DNA from: Fen-1359 sp963710355
GTDB taxonomy: Bacteria; Planctomycetota; Phycisphaerae; Sedimentisphaerales; Anaerobacaceae
DNA length: 64,000 nt
Assembly: GCA_963710355.1 (NCBI GenBank)
Contig: CAVPZU010000003.1
Coordinates: 310,001-374,000 of the forward strand
Direction: 5' to 3'
Part shown: in pieces, positions 38,085-44,300 of the stretch
Position numbering within the stretch: position 1 is the stretch's first letter
Layout of the letters: each line of letters starts with the position of its first letter
The notes under the pieces: generated by a model
Database searches by the model: none
What the model was told of the DNA's origin: nothing
Seen by the model: only the letters and a program-made list of their open reading frames with translations
Program-made: the position numbers and the translations under genes

Positions 38085-38442
38085 GCTGGGTTTGCTAAAG
38101 CTGGTTTAGTTTTCTAAACTCAAACCCAGCGACCTTTACCTTTTTCGATACATCCAAAGGCTTAACAATTTATATTAGCGCACCACTAAAAAGTGTTGCG
38201 GCGATATACTTGCTGGGTGTGATGATTAATCAGTTGCCGTTAAACGCGCACCCAGCAAAAAGAAGAGAGAGAACTTTCATAATTTTTTTATAATTATCAC
38301 GGCTTAGCCGTGCAATTTTTGTGCCGAGCCTGGCAACCAAACCGACCTTAACATTGCGTTAGCGGTCATCAAGCTCAGCTTGGGGGTGAGAAAACTCTTC
38401 GCGAGCGTATAATCAACACGGATAACCGTGTCTGCTCTCACC
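38085..38442 (-). promoter_or_regulatory. Hairpin array 1 upstream of the PEP-CTERM gene
   Basis: Reading on the minus strand, the array has a GGTGAG/CTCACC-bounded hairpin (38385-38442), a CACGGC-TAA-GCCGTG hairpin (38298-38312) and a CTCTCTCTTC pyrimidine tract. Two long-armed stem-loops follow, GCTGGGTGCG...CACACCCAGC (38212-38256) and GCTGGGTTTG...CAAACCCAGC (38085-38130). The order matches array 2 at 38953-39351. It could be a 5' leader, a set of protein-binding sites or a small RNA locus. Confidence 0.6.
38311..38326 (-). promoter_or_regulatory. Sigma-54-type promoter in array 1
   Basis: The minus strand reads CGGCACAAAAATTGCA: GG and GC separated by exactly 10 bp, in the context GGCAC-N5-TTGCA. 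This is a close match to the -24/-12 element. It points toward the PEP-CTERM gene, about 310 bp downstream. Confidence 0.55.
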
Positions 38443-38454
38443 GAAAACTACTTG

Positions 38455-38874
38455 TCAAAAAGCAAAACCTGTTTTTCTTTTTACCGAATTATTGTTTTGT
38501 ATCTGAAAATTATCAGGCAGCTTATTAGTCTCGATAACAGCCCTTCTGAAAAGCTCATCACTTGTTTTATCAGTCAAGACGACAGAAACGCCGATGCTGC
38601 GAGCCTTTATTTCCTGAGCAACATCGCCTGCCGTTATAAAAACTATTGTTTTGATATCCGGTTTTACCGCCCTTAGTTTCACAAGAAATATGCCGTCCGG
38701 CATATCACCGAGGTTCCAGGCGGTAACCACGCTGTTCACTCTTTCTTCTTTTAAAAGAGCAGCGGCCTCGGCACCGCTTTCACAACTCAGAACGCGTAGC
38801 GGCAGGTCGCTTAAAACTCTGCCTTTTCCATTCAAACCCACCGTTAAAATCTTTGGTTGTACAAAAAAAATCAT
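38455..38874 (-). CDS. Degenerate receiver-domain (pseudo-receiver) protein
   Basis: The 139-residue protein runs from MIFFVQPKILTVGLNGKG to LPDNFQIQNN. Its pattern of strands and helices fits a CheY-like receiver (LRVLSCESGAEAAALLKEE, IKTIVFITAGDVAQEI, VVLTDKTSDELFRRAV). The strand that should carry the phosphorylated aspartate reads VVTAWNLGDMPDG, so the acceptor is missing. It stands alone between two hairpin arrays. It may act as a phosphorylation-independent interaction module. The start at 38874 is chosen over an upstream extension rich in low-complexity sequence. Confidence 0.6.
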   Translation of the reverse strand: MIFFVQPKILTVGLNGKGRVLSDLPLRVLSCESGAEAAALLKEERVNSVVTAWNLGDMPDGIFLVKLRAVKPDIKTIVFITAGDVAQEIKARSIGVSVVLTDKTSDELFRRAVIETNKLPDNFQIQNNNSVKRKTGFAF

Positions 38875-38952
38875 TTCATATCCTGAAGCGTAACCATCTT
38901 TGGCTGCATCCGTACCCCTGTCAGGCCCCCCTGCCCCCATTTTTTATTTCAA

Positions 38953-39351
38953 TCACGTAAAAACGTGAGCTACTTTCAAAGCTGGGTTTGCCTTTTAACC
39001 CTTCTCCGATAAGCACCTTTCGGCGTATCAAACCCAGCCAGAGAAGAAGAGAGTTCTTGAACAATACTATTTCTTATCACAGCAAAGCCGTGTCAATTTC
39101 GCGCTGGGTCTTGAGATTGGCTTTTTAGGTTAAGCCTAAACCCAGCGAGGAAGAGAAGAGAGAGAGAGAGTTTTTATTAATCACGGCAAAGCCGTGTCAA
39201 TTTCGTGCCAGGCCTGATAATTCCTCTTTAAATCGGATAGATTTCTGGTTCTACCAAGCCCAGCTTGGAGGTGAGAAAACTCTTCGTGAGCGTATCATAA
39301 ACATGGTCTTCTAAACCACATCTGCTCTCAAATGTTCATTTGTTAAAGAGC
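38953..39351 (-). promoter_or_regulatory. Hairpin array 2 upstream of the pseudo-receiver gene
   Basis: Minus-strand order: a GCTCTTTAACAA boxA-like element (39340-39351), a GAGAGC...GGTGAG-type hairpin and TGGCACGAAATTGACA. A CACGGC-TTT-GCCGTG hairpin (39182-39196), a CTCTCTCTC tract, then stem-loop GCTGGGTTTAGG...CAAGACCCAGC (39103-39146) follow. Next come another CACGGC/GCTGTG hairpin (39078-39092), a CTCTCTTCTTCTC tract, stem-loop GCTGGGTTTG...CAAACCCAGC (38981-39038) and a CACG-TTTTTA-CGTG hairpin. It is clearly related to array 1. Confidence 0.6.
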
Positions 39352-39599
39352 CAGCAGCATCGTAAGAGTCACAAGTTTGCTGACATAAGATATGCGAAAG
39401 GTGTGCCAAAGTTTTGAAAGGCAAAAAATAAATTATAAATCCTTTTTATGCAATTACTTACAAATGTAAAAAAATTTATATATTATTACCGCTCAAAAAG
39501 ACAGAAGACCACTTAGGTCGGTTAAAAAAGAAAATTATTGCTGTAAGTTTTGATTTGGGAGCTTGTTACCAAAAAAGCAGCATGTTTGGCCGGTAGCGA
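39352..39599. other. Non-coding stretch between array 2 and the transposon
   Basis: AT-rich sequence without a recognisable gene or repeat. It is the left flank of the IS1-type insertion; its continuation is at 42388. Confidence 0.4.
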
Positions 39600-39607
39600 C
39601 CATTTTG
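39600..39607 (+). repeat. Left 8-bp target-site duplication
   Basis: CCATTTTG, repeated exactly at 42380-42387 on the other side of the element. IS1-family elements typically duplicate 8-9 bp. Confidence 0.85.
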
Positions 39608-39616
39608 GGTAGTGTC

Positions 39617-40453
39617 CTAATTTAAATTATTTTTGTAATTCAATATCTCCTCAATCGTCCAAATATGGTCTGATATTCCTGCTGCCATTGCAGGCGTAAT
39701 TCTTAAACTTTTATGAATCCGGCAGAAATTGTAATAGGCGTAGTGCAGGTGAAGAGCGTCCATAAGATTGTCAAATTTCTTGCTAAAACCGTTTGTCAAT
39801 CGGGTTAGCCGCCGCAAACTCATACGCATAGTTAGGTTTTGACGTTCCACAAACGATGTTGAGATAGAACGTCCTCTAAAATCGCCTAACATTACACGTG
39901 GTTTAGTCTTTACAAAGTCCACTGGTGAATAACCTTCTACTTTAGGCCAACCATTGTGCATATATACCTTTATAAGCTGTGCGTGGCTTGCAGTGCCTCT
40001 AAAGGCCATTCCAACAGCACTATCGTAAGCAGCCATACCGTCTGTTGTAATGTAAGTATAACCAACCAGTCTGCGTCTTAACTCCTTCATAAATTTGAAT
40101 GTCATATCGTAGCTACGTTGCCCCATCATAAAACAAGGCACAAGCTTTGTTTTACTGTCAATCGCCACAAAGATAAATTGTGAGCCATATAGACCTACAG
40201 CCTGCTCTTCAGGCGTTAAGTGGCTATCCTTCTTACCAACAAACGTCCATAATTCGTCCACTTGCAAGGCTTCTACACGAATCCCCTGCATAAGGGTATC
40301 CATAACCAATTTAGCCTGTTTGCCTGCGCTTTGAAGTAGTCTCATAATGGTATCTCTGTGATGCCCTGTAAGGCGTTCTACGCTGCGAATTGAACAACCT
40401 TCGACTAAAGTGTGTAATATCTCTGCTTGCTTTTGAATTGATAGCTTATACAT
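39617..40453 (-). CDS. IS1-family transposase (DDE)
   Basis: The 278-residue protein has an N-terminal helix-turn-helix (EGCSIRSVERLTGHHRDTIM) and the DDE catalytic residues in ALQVDELWTFVGKK, YITTDGMAAYDSA and SFVERQNLTMRM. It is a single frame without the programmed shift of classic IS1. AGGAGG lies 6 bp before the ATG. Its stop codon lies about 10 bp from the left inverted repeat. Confidence 0.92.
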   Translation of the reverse strand: MYKLSIQKQAEILHTLVEGCSIRSVERLTGHHRDTIMRLLQSAGKQAKLVMDTLMQGIRVEALQVDELWTFVGKKDSHLTPEEQAVGLYGSQFIFVAIDSKTKLVPCFMMGQRSYDMTFKFMKELRRRLVGYTYITTDGMAAYDSAVGMAFRGTASHAQLIKVYMHNGWPKVEGYSPVDFVKTKPRVMLGDFRGRSISTSFVERQNLTMRMSLRRLTRLTNGFSKKFDNLMDALHLHYAYYNFCRIHKSLRITPAMAAGISDHIWTIEEILNYKNNLN

Positions 40454-40479
40454 TTTAAGCCTCCTGAAAATTTCCCGCT

Positions 40480-40508
40480 TGACAGAAGGCTTTTGAGACG
40501 ATATACTG
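40480..40508 (+). promoter_or_regulatory. Consensus sigma-70 promoter inside the transposon
   Basis: TTGACA, a 17-bp spacer and TATACT point away from the transposase. A transcript would run across the strand opposite the tRNA and stop at the terminator at 40697-40740. Confidence 0.65.
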
Positions 40509-40602
40509 CTTATGCTAAAGCGTCTCGGCCTTCAGTGGTCGGGTCGTTTTGAAAGGGCGGGACGAAGCCACGAAGCAGACGCCCGTCCTTTCGATATTTT
40601 AT

Positions 40603-40690
40603 CGGAGCTGGTCGGATTCGAACCGACGAAGGCTTTATTAGCCTTACCCCCTTGTAAGGGGGGCGAGTTAAGCCTCTACTCAACAGCTCC
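40603..40690 (-). tRNA. Class II tRNA-like gene, anticodon UAC, seryl-type acceptor
   Basis: The minus strand folds as a full cloverleaf: acceptor GGAGCTG/CAGCTCC, D-arm GAGT/ACTC with GG in the loop, and anticodon arm CCCCC-CTTACAA-GGGGG. A long variable arm AAGGCT-AATAA-AGCCTT and T-arm GTCGG-TTCGAAT-CCGAC complete it. The discriminator is G. The anticodon UAC would read valine codons. However, the long variable arm, G73 and G1-C72/G2-C71/A3-U70 pairs are features of tRNA-Ser; bacterial tRNA-Val is class I. The window has a normal tRNA-Val(UAC) at 35644-35717. No CCA is encoded. It lies upstream of, and co-oriented with, the transposase. Confidence 0.75.
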
Positions 40691-40696
40691 GGCGTC

Positions 40697-40740
40697 AGCC
40701 CCGCTGGTCTGTTGCAAGGTTCAGCGGGGCTTCTTATTTT
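40697..40740 (+). terminator. Rho-independent terminator inside the transposon
   Basis: AGCCCCGCTG and CAGCGGGGCT form a 10-bp stem with a 15-nt loop followed by TCTTATTTT. It could end a roughly 225-nt transcript from the promoter at 40480-40508. Confidence 0.75.
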
Positions 40741-40944
40741 GCAATCATACTGTTAGTTTGCAAGCCGGTCAAGAAAAAAATGAAAATATCAAAAATTATT
40801 TTCCAACACTTGGTTATAACTGATTGATATACCCAAACAATTTAACTCCTTATACAGTAAGTATTTACGAAATCATATATTTCGGTTTCCAATCATAAGT
40901 AGATTAGATATGAAAAAATTATTGAGTTTTTCCAAAATTAGGTC

Positions 40945-40996
40945 TTGACTGAATTGGATTTTTCCATATTATATTATTAGGGTAATCAAAGATTAC
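40945..40996 (+). promoter_or_regulatory. Promoter and operator dyad of the cargo genes
   Basis: TTGACT (40945-40950), 16 bp, then TATTAT (40967-40972) form a promoter. It is followed by a GTAATC-AAA-GATTAC dyad (40982-40996) just before the AAAGGAG ribosome site of the HARE-HTH gene. The dyad is a plausible autoregulatory operator. Confidence 0.5.
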
Positions 40997-41020
40997 TAAA
41001 ATATATTAAAGGAGAATGAT

Positions 41021-41602
41021 ATGAGTTATGAAAACGCAATCGAAGCTATTAAAAAAGAAGTTGAGATGAAGTTAAGAGAGTTAGAAGGATTGTATATTGC
41101 GGCCAATCAGCTTTGTAAGCTCGATAATATGCCGCCTTTGTATGTTGTAGGTGAACATAACAAAGAAACGCCTCAAAATAGAAATCTTAAAGGCGATGAA
41201 TATTATGGTAAACCGTTAGCTACCGTAATCACTGAGGTATTGCAAAAGAGAAAAGATAGTGCGATGGGGCCTGCTACCCTTGAAGAGGTTATCAGTCGTA
41301 TGAAGGATGGCGGATATGTTTTTGATGCTAAAGACCCTCTTTTGGCAGTCAGTATATCAATGGGCAAAAATCGAAAATTTACCAAACTACCAAATGAAAA
41401 ATGGGGATTAACAGAGTGGTATCCCAACGTAAGGGAGAAAAAAGTTGCGACCGATGTCATAATTGGGCCAGAGGTTGAGCAACCCCAACAAGAGGCAGAA
41501 ACGCCGGTGATTGTTAAAACAGTAGAACAACCAAAAAGAAGAGGGCGACCACCAAAACAATTAGTGCAAACAGAAATTAAAAAAGAAGAACCAAAAGAAT
41601 AG
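41021..41602 (+). CDS. HARE-HTH and AT-hook DNA-binding protein (transposon cargo)
   Basis: The 193-residue protein has an N-terminal helical region (1-30). A winged-helix domain resembling HARE-HTH follows (about 60-135: KPLATVITEVLQKRKDSAMG, TLEEVISRMKDGGYVFDAKD, FTKLPNEKWGLTEWYP). An AT-hook KRRGRPPK lies at about 172-179. HARE-HTH domains occur in chromatin factors, the RpoE delta subunit and restriction-type proteins, so DNA binding is likely. It is 23 bp upstream of the NYN gene in the same direction and behind a dyad operator, which fits a regulator or partner of the nuclease. Confidence 0.75.
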   Translation: MSYENAIEAIKKEVEMKLRELEGLYIAANQLCKLDNMPPLYVVGEHNKETPQNRNLKGDEYYGKPLATVITEVLQKRKDSAMGPATLEEVISRMKDGGYVFDAKDPLLAVSISMGKNRKFTKLPNEKWGLTEWYPNVREKKVATDVIIGPEVEQPQQEAETPVIVKTVEQPKRRGRPPKQLVQTEIKKEEPKE

Positions 41603-41625
41603 GTAAGATAGTCAGGGATGAAAAT

Positions 41626-42171
41626 ATGACCCCACCCAATGTTTACGCTTTTATAGACGGAACAAACCTTCACATAGCAGTAAGGGAACAAGGTTGGATA
41701 TTGCATTGTGGACGATTTAGGAAGTATCTTAAAGACAGATTCGGCGTTACAAAAGCTTTTTACTTTATTGGTTATGTCCAAAGCCGGACTGGTTTATATA
41801 AATCTTTGAGAAAGTCTGGATATAAAATGGTTTTCAAACCCACTTTTAAAGACAAAAACGGGAAAATAAAAGGCAACGTAGATGCCGAGTTAATTTTAAA
41901 AGCACTTATATTGTGCCATAAATATCAAAAAGCTATTATTGTTAGTGGAGATGGAGATTATTATTGTCTTATCAAATTTTTGAAAAGGCAAAAAAAGTTA
42001 CTTAAAATTATCATACCCGACCGAAACAATTATTCTTGGTTATTAAGGCGATTCTCAAAAGATATTATATATATGAATGAAATGAAGGAAAAATTAAAAT
42101 ATGCGGATTATAATAAAAACGTGAGGGGTATCCCATCAGGACAAAACCTTTCAGGTAACCCCTCGTCGTGA
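41626..42171 (+). CDS. NYN-domain (LabA/DUF88-like) putative RNase (transposon cargo)
   Basis: The 181-residue protein shows the PIN-like NYN fold with its acidic metal site: YAFIDGTNLH (Asp11), GNVDAELILKAL (Asp86) and IIVSGDGDYYCLIKFL (Asp109, Asp111). NYN proteins are usually metal-dependent ribonucleases. It begins MTPPNVYAFIDG and ends in a low-complexity tail whose DNA contains a GAGGGGT/ACCCCTC dyad. Together with the preceding DNA-binding gene it could form a toxin/regulator or defence pair; this is inference. Confidence 0.8.
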   Translation: MTPPNVYAFIDGTNLHIAVREQGWILHCGRFRKYLKDRFGVTKAFYFIGYVQSRTGLYKSLRKSGYKMVFKPTFKDKNGKIKGNVDAELILKALILCHKYQKAIIVSGDGDYYCLIKFLKRQKKLLKIIIPDRNNYSWLLRRFSKDIIYMNEMKEKLKYADYNKNVRGIPSGQNLSGNPSS

Positions 42172-42363
42172 TTCTTTAACAATTTCTATGCAAAGCCTAA
42201 CACCTTGTTCGACCTTTGTCAAGCCCTTTCTTAAAAAAATATACCAAATCCGCATTATTTTGTCAATATATACCTTTGGGATGTATATTATAGGGCTTTT
42301 TCATCATTATAATTGTTCATATCAGTATTATTTATGCTTATATACATTTTTAAGGAATTACCC
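42172..42363. other. Right end of the transposon, non-coding
   Basis: AT-rich sequence between the NYN stop and the right inverted repeat. No gene is seen. Confidence 0.5.
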
Positions 42364-42379
42364 AAATTAGGACACTACC

Positions 42380-42387
42380 CCATTTTG
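42380..42387 (+). repeat. Right 8-bp target-site duplication
   Basis: CCATTTTG, identical to 39600-39607. Confidence 0.85.
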
Positions 42388-42605
42388 GACGGTCAGCCCG
42401 CATACCTTTTTCCCGGCAGGTGGATGTCGTATCTCGTATTGCGCCGCTCGCTGCTGTTATGCTTTTGTGGCTGATAACCGATAAGGGGTGACTCGTTTTG
42501 TATATTACGCCATTTCTGCTATCGGACAGGTTGACGTGGCTCTGCAGCCGACATAAAAAGGATGTGGCCTAAGGGGCTCAGGAAAGTATAGACTTACAGA
42601 AGTTA

Positions 42606-43682
42606 TTAAGGTTGGGTTCTGCCGGGAACAGCGATATTGAGTTTTTCGATGAGTCTGTTGAGCTGCCGACGTTCAATGCCGAGTATCTTGGCGGCAGAGA
42701 GTTTTCGACCTCTTGTGTATTCGAGGGTGTGGATGATGACCTTTCTTTTGACCTCATCGAGGGTGGGCAATTCCTGTTTGCCGGTATTTTCCGGTTCTTC
42801 GATAATGATGTCGAAAGGCAGAACAGAAGGCTGAATTTCGCTTCCCATAGTGAGGACATAAGCCCTTTCCATTGCGTTAGCCAACTCTCTGACATTGCCG
42901 GGCCAGGAATAACGCAACAACAGATTCTTAACATCCTCTGTCAAGACCTTCGGAGGCTCATTATAAAAGGTCGACTGGTTCGCGAGGAATAATTCCGCCA
43001 GAGACAAAATATCTTCTTTTCGCTGCCTGAGGGGAGGTATTTCGAGCGTGACAACGTTCAAGCGATAATAGAGGTCGGCGCGGAAAGTGCCTGCCTTGAC
43101 CATTTCATAAAGGTTTCGGGAGCTTGCACATATTACGCGGACATCAATCGGATATAATTTGGTCGAACCGAGAGGCGTGACAACTTCTTCCTGCAGGATG
43201 CGGAGGAGCTTTGCCTGTAATTCGAGCGGAATTTCGCTTATTTCATCGAGGAAGATGGTGCCGCCGTCAGCCGCTCTGAAAAAACCGATTGTGTTGTCAA
43301 CGGCGCCTGTAAATGCGCCTTTTACATGACCGAATAACTGGCTCTCAAACAACTGACCGGTAAGAGTTGTGCAGTCAACCGGGACAAAGACCTTGCCGGC
43401 ACGGTCGCTGGCCTTATGTATCTGATGAGCAACCATCTCTTTGCCGACACCTGTCTCGCCGGTAATTATGACAGAACATTTCCTTGCGGCAATGGCTCCA
43501 ATCATATCGAGGATGGAATAAAAGGCAGGCGATTTGCCGACAAAGACATCTACATTCGATTGCTTAGAGGGATTGTTTAAAGAAAGCTGCTCCGCATTTC
43601 TTTTAGCTGAACCCTTCTCAGCCCACAGACCTTCTGAATCGAGTGGTTCTCTACCCACGTTCTCTCTCATCTCTTCTATCAC
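42606..43682 (-). CDS. Sigma-54-dependent AAA+ transcription activator without receiver
   Basis: The 358-residue protein has a short N-terminus, then the AAA+ core: GETGVGKE (Walker A), LFGHVKGAFTGAVDN (GAFTGA loop contacting sigma-54) and GGTIFLDEISEIP (Walker B). FRADLYYRLNVVTLEIPPLR and YSWPGNVRELANAME follow. A Fis-type helix-turn-helix ends it (KLSAAKILGIERRQLNRLIE). With no receiver or sensor domain it may be controlled by level or by a partner. The sigma-54-like promoter in array 1 (38311-38326) is a candidate target. The start is GTG 43682 or ATG 43670. Confidence 0.92.
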   Translation of the reverse strand: MIEEMRENVGREPLDSEGLWAEKGSAKRNAEQLSLNNPSKQSNVDVFVGKSPAFYSILDMIGAIAARKCSVIITGETGVGKEMVAHQIHKASDRAGKVFVPVDCTTLTGQLFESQLFGHVKGAFTGAVDNTIGFFRAADGGTIFLDEISEIPLELQAKLLRILQEEVVTPLGSTKLYPIDVRVICASSRNLYEMVKAGTFRADLYYRLNVVTLEIPPLRQRKEDILSLAELFLANQSTFYNEPPKVLTEDVKNLLLRYSWPGNVRELANAMERAYVLTMGSEIQPSVLPFDIIIEEPENTGKQELPTLDEVKRKVIIHTLEYTRGRKLSAAKILGIERRQLNRLIEKLNIAVPGRTQP

Positions 43683-44300
43683 CCCTGCCCCCCTACGGGC
43701 AAATTAGAGTTGTCTCTCACGCTCCTACACTATAAAATCCCTTCCAGTCCAAAAACCTGACACCGGGGGAGAAACCTATTCTAATTGTAAGTATTTTAAC
43801 TGGTAAAAAATCAAAAGTCAAGGAAAATATGTCAAAATGGATAACTTCCTTTTAAGATTTGGCAATTTTCCGTAAAAACGGCCGCAGAAATTTTACCGTT
43901 GATACAATCGGCAAAGTCGGCAAGTGCAAATCCCTGCAGAAAACAAATAAAAAGGATACGCAAAACTATTCTCTCTAAAAGATATGCAAATATCAGAAAT
44001 GCAAATATAAGGGATAAATATTTCTTATAGATGCCCTGACAAAGAAAAAACGTCCCTATACGAAGGGTGATGGTCCTAAAAATCCGTTTGGATTTCGGCT
44101 CCCATAGACAAATATTTGGTTTTGCTCTGTAGAAAAGCAACTAATTTATTTGTCATACCTGCCCCTGTTTTCGCAGGGGTAAACTTGTCCCCGCAAAAGC
44201 GGGGAGCAGGTATCCAGAACTACAAAATCAAGCTTGGATTCCCGCTTGCGCGGGAATGACAGAAAGCAATCGCACGTTTCCTACAGAGCAATTTGGTTCT
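43683..44300. other. Intergenic region with dispersed repeat
   Basis: It contains a dispersed repeat at 44151-44262. A weak reverse frame at 43832-44140 has hydrophobic stretches but no ribosome site or homology. Otherwise nothing is recognised. Confidence 0.5.
44151..44262. repeat. GTCATACCTGC...GGGAATGACA intergenic repeat
   Basis: It contains CCCCTGTTTTCGCAGGGG, CCCCGCAAAAGCGGGG and CCCGCTTGCGCGGG palindromes between GTCATAC and GAATGAC ends. It is related to the copy at 31568-31663. Confidence 0.65.

Larger units (their letters stand above)
39608..42379. mobile_element. IS1-type transposon with tRNA and two passenger genes
   Basis: Terminal inverted repeats GGTAGTGTCCTAATTT (39608-39623) and AAATTAGGACACTACC (42364-42379) match perfectly and are flanked by the 8-bp duplication CCATTTTG. 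The 2.77-kb unit holds an intact DDE transposase (minus), a tRNA-like gene, and a HARE-HTH/AT-hook gene plus a NYN-nuclease gene (plus). The transposase sits at the left end as in an ordinary single-ORF IS1-family element, but the right 1.9 kb is extra cargo. The perfect ends and duplication indicate recent movement as one unit. Confidence 0.88.

Noticed and set aside
38085..39351. GEMM (c-di-GMP) riboswitch or integron attC array as explanation of the hairpins
   Set aside because: CACGGCAAAGCCGTG resembles the GEMM core only superficially and the remaining conserved bases are missing. The GTTRRRY/RYYYAAC ends of attC sites are also absent.
40512..40823. Forward frame of 103 codons inside the transposon
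   Set aside because: It reads antisense through the tRNA (the GFEPT signature of a tRNA T-arm) and the terminator, so it is not a gene.
43832..44140. Reverse frame of 102 codons with hydrophobic segments
   Set aside because: No ribosome site, AT-rich noise-like composition and no recognisable family; left as intergenic.
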